DNA from: Domibacillus indicus
GTDB lineage: Bacteria; Bacillota; Bacilli; Bacillales; Domibacillaceae
Direction of reading: 5' to 3'
NCBI RefSeq assembly: GCF_000970685.1
Contig: NZ_LAJB01000005.1
Span: 1 to 64,000 of the forward strand
DNA length: 64,000 nt
Part shown: positions 7,992 through 16,400 of the stretch, in pieces
How positions within the stretch are numbered: position 1 is the stretch's first letter
How the letters are laid out: each line of letters opens with the position of its first letter
Notes under the pieces: generated by a model
Database searches by the model: none
What the model was told of the DNA's origin: nothing
Seen by the model: the letters and a program-made list of their open reading frames with translations, nothing else
Translations under genes and position numbers: made by a program

Positions 7992-9119
7992 TTATATATA
8001 CTTTCCCAACGTGTTATCTTTCCATTGATGAACCACATGCTGTTCCCGCTCCATAATCTTCTGCAAATAGATCATCGTTGTCTCTATTTTCTCATGGCCA
8101 AGTGCACGCATAATCGCATACACGTCACTGTTGTTCATGTAGCTAATAATCGCAAAGCTATGTCTAAACTCGTGTGGTGTAATTCGCTTTTTCCGCGCCT
8201 GAATCGATAAGATCGGCACCTTCTCAATTTCATCCCCTAACATCGTCGAAAAGTAAGATGGGCGGAATGCTTTCCACCGGCTGTTCGGAAACAAAGGTTC
8301 ATCACTATTGCTGGGGAAATCAGCCGACAGAAACCGGGTTTTCCGGTATAGCACAATGCTGTCCAGTACCTTGTCTCGAAGCGGAATATCCCGCTGTTTG
8401 TTCCCTTTTCCGATTACATGCAGATAAAAGCCCCCAAGGATTGGATCAAATCGGACGTCCGATACCTTTAGTCGGCATAGCTCATCATTCCGCATGCCGG
8501 TTCCCACCAATATATGAATCAAAGTAAACATAATGGGATTACGGTCCTGATAATAGTCGAGCAGTTGAATCACTTCACCCGGTCCCAGGTCACGGTTCGG
8601 CCGGTCATCTTTCCGAACCGTTGCCGGGCGCAAACCTTGGTGAATCGGCTGCTTGAGATAGCGATTCTCGTGCAAAAAACGAAAGAAACTCTTAAGGATG
8701 GTCGTTTTACGTGCAAGAGTTGCCGCTGAATAAGGTCCTTTTGTTTTTACACGCGGGCTTTCTTCCGCAAGCCAGGTCTGGTAACGCCGCAGGTGCCGTG
8801 GAGACAAACTTTTAAATAAGGATCCTTCTTCAATCTGCTCAATATCCAGCCCGATTTCCTGAGGAAACTGCATCATGTTCCGGATCATTTGGGACAGCTC
8901 CCTTTCATACTCTTTCAGCGTGCGGTCCGAACGCTCGGCTTCCTTATTCAGGTTTATACTGCGGTATAAGTAGTAATGAAGCGCGTCCCTGTCATCGAAA
9001 TAAAAAAATGGATCTTCGTTTTCTTTTTCAGCCCGGTCTATCCGTTCAAGCAGTTGCACGGCTGCTTCCGTCCAGTCAGCCGGAAAAAGCGGCTGGCTGA
9101 TTGGCTTAAGTTCAAACAT
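7992..9119 (-). CDS. Tyrosine recombinase/integrase
   Basis: A 375-residue XerC/D-type site-specific recombinase. The N-terminal SAM-like core-binding domain covers about residues 75-165 (YERELSQMIRN ... RRYQTWLAEE). The catalytic domain has the first Arg in GTGMRNDELCRL, His316-x-x-Arg319 in TPHEFRHS, His342 in LGH and the nucleophile Tyr351 in TTMIYL, so all catalytic positions are present. Length is above the roughly 300 of housekeeping Xer proteins because of an extended N-terminus, as in mobile-element and plasmid integrases. It sits beside the Detocs island and may have inserted it, but no flanking direct-repeat att sites were identified. Confidence 0.88.
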   Translation of the reverse strand: MFELKPISQPLFPADWTEAAVQLLERIDRAEKENEDPFFYFDDRDALHYYLYRSINLNKEAERSDRTLKEYERELSQMIRNMMQFPQEIGLDIEQIEEGSLFKSLSPRHLRRYQTWLAEESPRVKTKGPYSAATLARKTTILKSFFRFLHENRYLKQPIHQGLRPATVRKDDRPNRDLGPGEVIQLLDYYQDRNPIMFTLIHILVGTGMRNDELCRLKVSDVRFDPILGGFYLHVIGKGNKQRDIPLRDKVLDSIVLYRKTRFLSADFPSNSDEPLFPNSRWKAFRPSYFSTMLGDEIEKVPILSIQARKKRITPHEFRHSFAIISYMNNSDVYAIMRALGHEKIETTMIYLQKIMEREQHVVHQWKDNTLGKYI

Positions 9120-9842
9120 ATGTCTTCCTCCTATCTCTCCGGATGAATGCTCCCTCTTTTTTACCTACAGTAAATTTCAATCTTTGTTCTATGTAATTAT
9201 GTCTATTTGCATGTAATTAAATGATCATCCGAGAAAATCTATACTTATAGCCCTTTTTATTTAGTGCCATTTCATTTTTATAATTCATCTTATTATTTAA
9301 TTATATCATTTTTTGATAAATATCATTTTTTATTTAGTTGAAACTAGTAAAAAAAATGGTCTCTTTGTTTCAATTTTTATATTTATTTAAAAATACATAT
9401 GATACATATTTAAAATAAAATTATTAAATTGATCAAAAACAGTAAAAATGATAAAATTATTTTGGTTGTTAAAAGATAAGATTAAAATTATATGTTCAAT
9501 TATCGAGATAAGAAAAGAAAAACATTACTATACATATGCGCTGTGAAATAAGAAGGGATATAGAAAAGAAGCAGATAGAAGGATGGAATGGGGCCTTTCT
9601 GGATTTTCTATTCGAAGTGTGGACTATTTTACATGTTAGTTGCGTAGACCCGTGTGAAGGAACAAAGTATTCAAAACTAAAAACAGTCAGGTTTGAACCT
9701 GACTGCAGAAATGGTTTCGCGTAGGAGTTGGATTTTAAAGTAATGAGTACGAAACAAGATCAGTATGCACAAAATAAAATCCTGTTATACCCATCATACA
9801 CAGTGTACGTACATAAATCTTTTTTGAAGAAAGGATAAAATC
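9120..9842. other. AT-rich intergenic region upstream of recombinase and HTH protein
   Basis: Over 700 bases separating divergent genes. Positions 9160-9530 are extremely AT-rich with no coding signal. A 62-codon frame at 9536-9724 lacks a ribosome binding site and is not called. It contains the perfect inverted repeat at 9684-9705. Promoters for both flanking genes must lie here, but no single one stands out. Confidence 0.5.
9684..9705. repeat. Perfect 10-bp inverted repeat
   Basis: CAGTCAGGTT and AACCTGACTG separated by only TG. There is no T-tract on either side and the 2-base spacer is too short for a good RNA loop, so a protein-binding palindrome is more likely than a terminator. It is 138 bases upstream of the double-HTH gene. 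Confidence 0.6.
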
Positions 9843-10868
9843 ATGCAAATAAAACAGGAAAAATACTATTCAACAAAGGAAGTCGCAGAGATGATTAGCC
9901 GATCTGTTTCTACAGTCCATGCGTATGTTCAGGAAGGAAAGTTAAAACCTGTGGAGGATCCGTGGGGAGGTCACCAAGGGCTGCTTTTTTCTAGAGAAGA
10001 AATTGAGCGGCTTATCGAAATGATGCCGAAAACGCCGGAAGGATTAACGTTAAACCAAGCGGCAGAATATCTGCAGACGAACCGGAATTTTATTGTGGCT
10101 TATATTAAAGAAGGTCTTCTTCCTGCCTCTGAAGGACAAATAAGAGGGCGAGTCATCCCACTGATTCAAGAAAGCGACCTTAAAGAATTCAGCGAGCTGC
10201 ATGAAAAGAAAATTTGGGAAGATCGGCTTTCCCAGCGGCAATACTATAATAAAAAGGCAAAAGAAGCGGTATACCAGCGCTTTTCTTCTCCTTCTATTCC
10301 GGAAGCAAGACTTATGCGCAAAGGTTTAGGGGACTGGTATTTTATTGTACCGGGAACGGATGACACTTTCAGCTATATGGAAGGCATCTATACACATAGG
10401 TTAACACCTGACTATTCCATTGGGATGGGCAAACGCAGTACGAAACCTGGGTACGCAGTGCTCAATCTGCCAGCAGTCTATTCCCTCACCTATCAAGTAA
10501 TGGATCTGCTTTATCAGCAGGTTCCTGCGGCCAATCTGTATATGGAGCGGTTAAAGGACCGATGGGTGATTCATATGAAAGATACCCGGTTAAATGGTGT
10601 TTCGGATGAGTTAGCGGACTTTATTAAACGTTCGGCTAAGCAAGGACGTGTGCGGTTTGTACCAGAATATGAGGCACTCAGCATTGAGTCGGAGGAGGAA
10701 TTGCTGTCGGTTTCTCTTTCCGTGGATATTAAGGATTGGCTACGGAAAAAAGGAGAACAGACCAGTAAAAGTATGCAGGACATTGCTGCAGAGATCCTGG
10801 AAGAAGTATATAAAAGCGAAAAAGACCGAGGTAATCATTTTCAAGTACTCAATCAAAAGCAGAGCTGA
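9843..10868 (+). CDS. Double helix-turn-helix DNA-binding protein
   Basis: A 341-residue protein with two MerR/excisionase-like HTH modules in tandem: YYSTKEVAEMISRSVSTVHA (residues 8-27) and LTLNQAAEYLQTNRNFIVAYIKEG (about 69-92). The remainder is not recognised; its C-terminus (SKSMQDIAAEILEEV) looks like a short helical oligomerisation segment. Proteins of this layout are common on Bacillus plasmids and islands, where they may act in partition, excision or regulation. RBS AAAGGA precedes the ATG. Its location beside the recombinase suggests a role tied to the mobile island, but this is inference. Confidence 0.7.
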   Translation: MQIKQEKYYSTKEVAEMISRSVSTVHAYVQEGKLKPVEDPWGGHQGLLFSREEIERLIEMMPKTPEGLTLNQAAEYLQTNRNFIVAYIKEGLLPASEGQIRGRVIPLIQESDLKEFSELHEKKIWEDRLSQRQYYNKKAKEAVYQRFSSPSIPEARLMRKGLGDWYFIVPGTDDTFSYMEGIYTHRLTPDYSIGMGKRSTKPGYAVLNLPAVYSLTYQVMDLLYQQVPAANLYMERLKDRWVIHMKDTRLNGVSDELADFIKRSAKQGRVRFVPEYEALSIESEEELLSVSLSVDIKDWLRKKGEQTSKSMQDIAAEILEEVYKSEKDRGNHFQVLNQKQS

Positions 10869-10886
10869 CTTTTCTAAGTCAGCTCT
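10861..10886 (+). terminator. Rho-independent terminator
   Basis: 11-bp perfect stem AGAGCTGACTT / AAGTCAGCTCT with loop TTCT, followed by TTATTTTC. It overlaps the stop codon of the double-HTH gene. Confidence 0.85.
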
Positions 10887-11238
10887 TTATTTTCATACCT
10901 TAACATTATAATTATCTATTTCCTGTTTCCTTATTAAACAAGTGAAAAACCTTCTTCAAAAGCTATGTGGCTTCTTACACATAGCTTTGTAGTCATTAAG
11001 CGCTCGATATATTTCTACAGAAAGGCTATGCTCTGTATCCTTATCGACTGCAAACTATGGTGATACATATTTTGATAATATATATTTGAATTTAGCATAT
11101 AATGATAATAACTAACATTTAGAGTGTAAGCGTCTATATATGTGAAATAAGGAAGTATAGATTTTGAGTAAGATTTTGAGACACTTCATTCTCCTGTTAC
11201 TTACCACCTTTAATCAGCAACTTTACATCTCAATATTC
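10887..11238. other. Intergenic region without visible genes
   Basis: About 350 AT-rich bases between the island and the end of the sorbitol operon. I see no ORF with a ribosome binding site and no clear terminator for the HAD gene. Confidence 0.5.
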
Positions 11239-12096
11239 TTACTCTTTTATTAAGTGTCTTATAATATGAGCTACACCGTCTTTATCATTACATGCTGTTA
11301 TATAGCTAGCAGAAGATTTCACTTTTTTATCCGCATTCCCCATTGCTATTGCCATGCCAGCAAAATTAAACATAGAAAAGTCATTTTCATCGTTTCCTAT
11401 AGCCGCAATCTTGTCATTTGATACATTTAATTTCCAAGCTATATGCTTCAACGCATTACCTTTTGAAACGTCAGCATGTGTAAATTCACATAAGTACTTT
11501 CCTGAACGGAGAGCTGTAACAGTCTCTCTTTTCTTGGAGCCCTTTAAGACGTGCGTTAATTTTTCTGTATGAAAAGAAACGCCGAAAAGCGCATAACAAT
11601 TCTTGGCTTTTTCTAACGCTTCTTCAGTAGTTGAAAACAGGTGAACGTTCTTCTGGCTAAATTGTCTTTCAGCTACTTCCTCTAGTTTTCGCAAATTTAT
11701 TTTTGGATTTCGATTTTTTAATTTATACATTTCAATTGTTAATAAATCTATTTTTGATTTTACTGTATAAATGTCTTCGCGAGATGATATTTCATAGTAC
11801 ATATTTTCTTTGTCGATGTAATGAATAATATCTTCTGCATCCCGTTGTTCAAGAGATTTTTCAAAAAGCAACTGTCCTTGAGAGCTATGAATAGTTGCAC
11901 CATTAGCCCCTATAATCCAGGCAGAAATTCCATTTCTGGCCAGAATCGACTGTACATCAAAATAAGCTCTTCTTGTAGCGATAACAATTTCTGTTCCTTT
12001 TTCTTGTGCCCACTTAATTGCCTCAACATTTTTTCTACTGATTGTATTTCTTCTATTTAGCAACGTACCATTTAAGTCTATCGCAATTAACTCCAT
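11239..12096 (-). CDS. Cof-type HAD-superfamily phosphatase with DxN motif I
   Basis: A 285-residue Cof/YwtE-like HAD hydrolase (C2-type cap). Motif II is in IVIATRR, motif III Lys in KGNALKHIAWKL, motif IV is GNDENDFSMF. These enzymes dephosphorylate sugar phosphates or FMN-pathway intermediates. Motif I reads AIDLNGTLL rather than the usual DxDGT: the nucleophile Asp7 is present but the general acid/base Asp is Asn9. Codon AAT is clear in the sequence. That would be expected to reduce turnover unless another residue substitutes. It is the last gene of the sorbitol operon but follows a terminator-like hairpin, so expression may be lower than upstream genes. Confidence 0.85.
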   Translation of the reverse strand: MELIAIDLNGTLLNRRNTISRKNVEAIKWAQEKGTEIVIATRRAYFDVQSILARNGISAWIIGANGATIHSSQGQLLFEKSLEQRDAEDIIHYIDKENMYYEISSREDIYTVKSKIDLLTIEMYKLKNRNPKINLRKLEEVAERQFSQKNVHLFSTTEEALEKAKNCYALFGVSFHTEKLTHVLKGSKKRETVTALRSGKYLCEFTHADVSKGNALKHIAWKLNVSNDKIAAIGNDENDFSMFNFAGMAIAMGNADKKVKSSASYITACNDKDGVAHIIRHLIKE

Positions 12097-12127
12097 CGTT
12101 CTTCACCACTTTTAAGATAAGAATAAA

Positions 12128-12161
12128 TAAGAAAAAGCGCCTATCTTTATAAATAGACGCT
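12128..12161 (-). terminator. Terminator/attenuator before the HAD gene
   Basis: On the minus strand, AGCGTCTAT pairs with ATAGGCGCT (one G-U pair, 12136-12144 with 12153-12161), followed by TTTTTCTT. It lies between the aldolase stop and the HAD start. Confidence 0.7.
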
Positions 12162-12176
12162 CTTTAGACTGGCTTT

Positions 12177-12860
12177 TTAGTGAGTATTTAACAAGCTGTC
12201 ACTTGTTTCCCCGTATGAAAGCTTCCAGTCATGAATAAATTGTTTAACGTTTGATTCAGTAGAAGGGTGCGAAAGCAAAGATTCAATAACATCTGGCCCC
12301 GCCGTTACACCGTGAGCACCCTCTAAACACACTTGATGAACTTGCTGTGTATTTTTAAAGCTGGCGGCCAACACACGGCAAGGAAGCTGATGCTGCTCAA
12401 ATATATGGACAATCTCTTTTACCACTTGAACACCATTTCCTGACAAATTATCGATCCGGTTTACGTAAGGTGCAACAAAATCTGCCCCTGCCTTGGCGGC
12501 TACAAAGGCTTGCATAGGCGTGTAAATGGTCGTAGCCAGTGTTTTAATATTCTGCTCTTTCAATTGTTTAATGGCTTTAATACCTTCCACAGTAACAGGG
12601 ATTTTTACGTACATATTCCCGCCGATTTCTTTTTTTAAATATAAAGCTTCTTCTACCATCTCTTCTGCTTTTTCCTGCAGTACTTGGACAAAAAACATTT
12701 TTTCTTCCCCAATAATAGAGCGGATTTCTTTTATTAATGGCAGAAAAGGCTTATTTTCCTTGGTTATAATGGTCGGGTTTGTCGTTACTCCATCTATCGG
12801 AAAAAATTCAATAAGTTTTTTAATGTTTTCAGTATTTGCTGAATCGATCACTAATAACAT
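12177..12860 (-). CDS. Fructose-6-phosphate aldolase / transaldolase-like protein
   Basis: A 227-residue member of the short transaldolase/FSA family. It opens with a beta strand LLVIDSANTENIKKL and contains GVTTNPTI (residues 24-31), the Schiff-base Lys in YVKIPVT near residue 85, the ATTIYTPMQAFVAAKAGADFVAPYVNRI segment and a C-terminal GAHGVTAGPDV phosphate-binding region. Family members of about 215-220 residues cleave fructose-6-phosphate to dihydroxyacetone and glyceraldehyde-3-phosphate or act as transaldolases. In a sorbitol operon this is a sensible next step, since sorbitol-6-phosphate dehydrogenase yields fructose-6-phosphate. It lies downstream of a hairpin that may attenuate transcription. 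Confidence 0.85.
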   Translation of the reverse strand: MLLVIDSANTENIKKLIEFFPIDGVTTNPTIITKENKPFLPLIKEIRSIIGEEKMFFVQVLQEKAEEMVEEALYLKKEIGGNMYVKIPVTVEGIKAIKQLKEQNIKTLATTIYTPMQAFVAAKAGADFVAPYVNRIDNLSGNGVQVVKEIVHIFEQHQLPCRVLAASFKNTQQVHQVCLEGAHGVTAGPDVIESLLSHPSTESNVKQFIHDWKLSYGETSDSLLNTH

Positions 12861-12874
12861 GTCTCCACCTCTTT

Positions 12875-12906
12875 AAAAAGAGAGAGCAACTTCTCAGTCA
12901 CTCTCT
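12875..12906 (-). terminator. Hairpin between sorbitol-6-P dehydrogenase and aldolase genes
   Basis: Minus strand AGAGAGTGACT / AGTTGCTCTCT (two G-U pairs) closed by a GAGA tetraloop and followed by CTTTTT. It is in the 60-base intergenic gap of one operon, so partial termination is likely. Confidence 0.65.
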
Positions 12907-12920
12907 AAAAGTTTTTCCTA

Positions 12921-13721
12921 TTATCCGCGGGATTTCCCACCTGAAATGTTTACGGTTGTCCCTGTTACATAGCTTGCGCGTTCAGATGCTAAATACGTAA
13001 CCAGTTCACCGATTTCATTTAACTTACCAGGGCGTCCAAGTGGAATAGCTTTACTATAATCTGTGTTAAGACCCGCTACCGTTACGCCACGTGTATAAGC
13101 CAATGCTTCATTATAAGCGTCTGTTGTTAAGCCTGTCTGTTCATTAATTCCAGGGGCCACTCCCACAACGCGGATATTGAATTTTCCTAATTCCTTTGCC
13201 CAAGAACGGGTAAAGCCATTGACGGCTCCCTTTGTTGCCGAATAAGCACTTTGCCCAGCTGATCCTTCCATGCCTGCTTCTGAAGAAACGTTAATAATTA
13301 CGCCTTTATTGTTCTTCACCATTACTCTCGAAGCTGCCTGAGCACAAAGGTAAGGACCTTTTTGATTGATCGCAACCATGAAGTCAAAGTCTTTTTCATT
13401 CAATTCGTATTCTGGCTTTTCACCCCGAGCATCTACCAACAATCGCGGCAGGTTGACCCCTGCATTATTGACTAAAATATCAACCGTTCCTAATACTTCA
13501 GTTGTTTTTGCAACCATGTTTTCGACGCTTTCTTTATTAGTTACATCACATTGAATATGATATGTACCATCTGCTTGTTCACCAGTCGTTACATTAATAT
13601 CAGAAACCACTACTTTCGCGCCGTTGCTTACCAAACTTTCTGTAATTTTCGCACCAATGCCAGAGGCACCGCCAGTCACAATTGCTACCTTACCTTCTAA
13701 TTGAAGCCATGATTCACTCAT
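12921..13721 (-). CDS. srlD: Sorbitol-6-phosphate 2-dehydrogenase (SDR family)
   Basis: A 266-residue short-chain dehydrogenase. The NAD-binding motif is TGGASGIGAK (about residues 16-25), NNAG follows near 88, and the catalytic set is Ser in INVSSEAG with Tyr-x-x-x-Lys in YSATKGA. The sequence, including PLRPGKLNEIGELVTYLASERASYVTGT-like features, fits lactic-acid-bacterial and Bacillus sorbitol-6-phosphate dehydrogenases. It oxidises PTS-imported sorbitol-6-phosphate to fructose-6-phosphate with NAD+. It is preceded by a good RBS (GGAGG) and lies just downstream of the EIIA gene in the sorbitol operon, which supports the substrate. Confidence 0.9.
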   Translation of the reverse strand: MSESWLQLEGKVAIVTGGASGIGAKITESLVSNGAKVVVSDINVTTGEQADGTYHIQCDVTNKESVENMVAKTTEVLGTVDILVNNAGVNLPRLLVDARGEKPEYELNEKDFDFMVAINQKGPYLCAQAASRVMVKNNKGVIINVSSEAGMEGSAGQSAYSATKGAVNGFTRSWAKELGKFNIRVVGVAPGINEQTGLTTDAYNEALAYTRGVTVAGLNTDYSKAIPLGRPGKLNEIGELVTYLASERASYVTGTTVNISGGKSRG

Positions 13722-13861
13722 TCTATTTCCTCCTTATTATGTTCCGATACATTTTTATGTTGTTTCTGTTTATTCTTACTGTAATAATTTTCAGAGGATT
13801 TTCGCTGAATACATCAGGAGAAATTCCCTATTATTGAATTGCAGATTAAAATTTAGCTGTA

Positions 13862-14227
13862 TTATTTTTTTGTGATTTGAATAGTTGTTCCTGCTGCAGG
13901 CACTTCAATATCTGATTCTTCAAGATGCAGGGTGCCTGGTAATTCCGCTGTTTCTAACCCATCAAACTTTAAAGTAATGTGGCCGAGAGAACCTAGATTT
14001 TTTTTCACTACATCTCCTACAGCAGTAATCGTGTATTGCTGGTTACCTAATACAAGAGTATCGCCTTTTTCAATTTCACCATTAATTTCATTTACATCAA
14101 TTAATAAGCAGTAGTCTGCCAGCTCACTTGGAGCATTTGCACCAAATAAGATAAACATTTTTTCTCCAAGAAAAGCCGACACATCGGATCCTAATCCGTT
14201 AATTTTAGTTTCATAAATTGTTTGCAT
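13862..14227 (-). CDS. srlB: PTS glucitol/sorbitol-specific EIIA component
   Basis: A 121-residue cytoplasmic EIIA-Gut protein, full length for the family. Recognisable features are the TKINGLGSDV start, FGANAPSELADYC and the GSLGHITLKFDG block near residues 80-90; the His in LGHITLKF is the predicted phosphorylation site. It receives phosphate from HPr and passes it to EIIB. The start was set at ATG 14227 because GGAGG lies 9 bases before it; an upstream in-frame GTG would overlap that site. The operon neighbours are EIIBC and the sorbitol-6-phosphate dehydrogenase. Confidence 0.92.
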   Translation of the reverse strand: MQTIYETKINGLGSDVSAFLGEKMFILFGANAPSELADYCLLIDVNEINGEIEKGDTLVLGNQQYTITAVGDVVKKNLGSLGHITLKFDGLETAELPGTLHLEESDIEVPAAGTTIQITKK

Positions 14228-14283
14228 ATAAAACGCCTCCACTTTTGGTTATCTATGTTGGTATAAGAATTTTGTTTTTTTGT

Positions 14284-15312
14284 TTATTCGTATAGGCCAA
14301 AGCTGGCAAGCCAGGCAATAAACACGGTTGGTGCTCCTGTTAAAAAGCGTCCATATAATACAGATGGCACACCGACTTCAACGGTTTCTGATTCTGCTTC
14401 TGCTAAACCAAGTCCCACTGGAACAAAGTCAGCTGCTGCCTGCGAGTTGATCGCGAAAAGAGCCGGCAGCGCAAGATGCGGAGGAATGTTTCCTTTTCCA
14501 ATTTCCACACCAATCAACGTTCCGATTACCTGCGAAATAACTGCTCCCGGACCCAAGAAAGGGGACAGTAATGGGAATGAGCAGATGAGCGAGATCAAAA
14601 GAAGGCCAGGTAAAGAGCCTGCATATGGCGATAAATAGCTAGCAAACACGTCGCCGATTCCAGATGATTTGATTACACCAATTAACATGGCGACGAATGC
14701 CATAAACGGCAGAATCGTTCTAAGGACCGTATCAATCGCGTCACGGCCGGCCTGGTAAAAGACATTTACAATAGAACCTATCCCCATACCAATCTTGGCT
14801 AATAAGCCTTTAGGCTTTTGCTGTTCACTAATTTTCTTGTCTGCGCTATACTTAGGTTTAGAAGTGTTTTTTTCTGTTTGTCCGTTAGCAGAGCTGTTTT
14901 CGGATACAGATGGTGTTGCAGCACCTTCTGTATGCAGCTGAATGTTTTGAGGCTTTACACCAGAAACATAAATGTCTTCAGTAATGTGTTTTGCTAACGG
15001 GCCGCTTTTTCCAGTCGGCATGATATTGATCGTGTTAATTCTTTTTTGCGGATAAAGCCCACAGCGGAGTGTTCCGCCACAGTCAATGATGACACAGGCC
15101 ATTTTATTCTCAGGGACACTTGTTTTAAAGCCATCTACTAACTCACACCCTGTTAACTCCGCGATCCGATCTGCGATATCCGGCTTTGTGCCGCCTGTTA
15201 CATAAACTACTTTGTTTTTTTCTTCTGTTGGTGTGATCACTAAAGGACCGCCAAATCCGCCTGGTCCTGCTTCAACGATTATTGGATTATATGTTGTTGC
15301 TGCTTGGGCCAT
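14284..15312 (-). CDS. srlE: PTS glucitol/sorbitol-specific EIIBC component
   Basis: A 342-residue EIIB-Gut/EIIC2 subunit. The N-terminal EIIB part has the GPGGFGGPL motif and the phosphocysteine in [18 protein letters not shown] (about residues 75-92). A flexible Ser/Lys-rich linker covers about 125-170. The C-terminal half has several membrane segments, including [17 protein letters not shown] and [20 protein letters not shown]. It is the specificity and phosphotransfer subunit for sorbitol uptake with SrlA and SrlB. There are 13 bases between it and the upstream EIIC gene. Confidence 0.93.
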   Translation of the reverse strand: MAQAATTYNPIIVEAGPGGFGGPLVITPTEEKNKVVYVTGGTKPDIADRIAELTGCELVDGFKTSVPENKMACVIIDCGGTLRCGLYPQKRINTINIMPTGKSGPLAKHITEDIYVSGVKPQNIQLHTEGAATPSVSENSSANGQTEKNTSKPKYSADKKISEQQKPKGLLAKIGMGIGSIVNVFYQAGRDAIDTVLRTILPFMAFVAMLIGVIKSSGIGDVFASYLSPYAGSLPGLLLISLICSFPLLSPFLGPGAVISQVIGTLIGVEIGKGNIPPHLALPALFAINSQAAADFVPVGLGLAEAESETVEVGVPSVLYGRFLTGAPTVFIAWLASFGLYE

Positions 15313-15325
15313 TATTTTCCCCTCC

Positions 15326-15880
15326 TTATAAATCTACTGTTTCTTTCAGTTTTACACCCTGCTGTTTGGCAACAAAATGGGTTGTCAGGTCTGTTACCCA
15401 GCCTCTTAAGAAGTTTGTAAAAATACCTACCAAGAAATAGCGTAGCGCCAGTTCTGTGGTTTCAAACCCAAGTGTAGTAATCCCAGCGGCAATACCTAAG
15501 AATACAAACAGTTCACCTGGATTTACGTGCGGGAAAAGCCCGTTGTGCGTGTGGCAGGAATAAGAAGCTGCGGCGTAATAACTTGGCTTGTACTTTTCCG
15601 GTAAAAATCTTCCTAATGACAATGTCATCGGGTTAGCCAGCATGAATGTTCCCACAACTGGAAGCATAAAATAGCGTGTAAATGGATTTTTTCCTGATTT
15701 TCTCGCAATACGTTCTACCTTTTCTTCCCCAACCAATCGAATAAGTGCATTCATTGCTACTAAAAGCATGATTAGAAGCGGGACAATACCTGTTACTAAA
15801 TCCACAAAGGTTTCGGCACCTGCTCTAAATAAATTCATGAATCCGTCTGCTGCTTGTACAAGCCAATCCATATCATTCAC
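15326..15880 (-). CDS. srlA: PTS glucitol/sorbitol-specific EIIC component
   Basis: A 184-residue integral membrane subunit. Segments include [20 protein letters not shown], a signature [22 protein letters not shown] and [19 protein letters not shown], all conserved in EIIC-Gut. Length matches family members of about 180-190. It forms the sorbitol channel with SrlE. It overlaps gutM by four bases (ATGA), so the two are translationally coupled. Confidence 0.92.
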   Translation of the reverse strand: MNDMDWLVQAADGFMNLFRAGAETFVDLVTGIVPLLIMLLVAMNALIRLVGEEKVERIARKSGKNPFTRYFMLPVVGTFMLANPMTLSLGRFLPEKYKPSYYAAASYSCHTHNGLFPHVNPGELFVFLGIAAGITTLGFETTELALRYFLVGIFTNFLRGWVTDLTTHFVAKQQGVKLKETVDL

Positions 15881-16317
15881 CTCGTATTATTTATTTTTTT
15901 CTTAGATAAAAGTAAATCAATCCAGCCTTTCTTAACCTTTAACTCACCTCCTTTAGAGATTATATGATAGCTATTTAAAGCATCTTCTATCGCTAATCGA
16001 GTAAGCTTATTGACTTTATGAAAATCTTCTTCACCAAGGTGCAAAAGGTTCTTGCCTTCAAATCCTTTTAATGTTCTAACTCGCGAAAGAACGGTTACTC
16101 CTTGCATCTTTGTTGCTTTCAAAATATTGTTTCTTCGGTCAATCGCAAACATAACAACCGTTCCTGCCTTAAAAAGCCCGATTTTTTTTCCAATGGCTAC
16201 TCGGCCAAGCTGCCGCATTTCTGCATATTTCTTGTTAAAGTGCTTAATTTGCATAAAACCAAAAAAGCTTTGAAGGAGCCAGGACAAACCAATTAATAAA
16301 ATAACGTACCAGAGCAT
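15877..16317 (-). CDS. gutM: Glucitol operon activator GutM
   Basis: A 146-residue GutM-family protein with a single N-terminal hydrophobic segment (LWYVILLIGLSWLLQSFFGF). The rest is soluble, with GRVAIGKKIGLFKAGTVVMFAID and GVTVLSRVRTLKGF conserved blocks. GutM homologues are encoded beside sorbitol PTS genes and are annotated as activators, although the membrane anchor suggests an indirect role. The start at ATG 16317 is chosen because AGAGGAA precedes it; a longer in-frame extension has no such site. It lies between the SorC regulator and the EIIC gene. Confidence 0.88.
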   Translation of the reverse strand: MLWYVILLIGLSWLLQSFFGFMQIKHFNKKYAEMRQLGRVAIGKKIGLFKAGTVVMFAIDRRNNILKATKMQGVTVLSRVRTLKGFEGKNLLHLGEEDFHKVNKLTRLAIEDALNSYHIISKGGELKVKKGWIDLLLSKKKINNTR

Positions 16318-16400
16318 TGTGAGTTCCTCTTTCCTTGTTGAGATAAGCTGAGATTGTTGTATATCCGATTTCAATAAAAGATTGTTCCCTGATTAGGTAT

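Noticed and set aside
9536-9724. 62-codon ORF upstream of the double-HTH gene
   Set aside because: No ribosome binding site, no recognisable family, and it runs through the 9684 palindrome; treated as non-coding.
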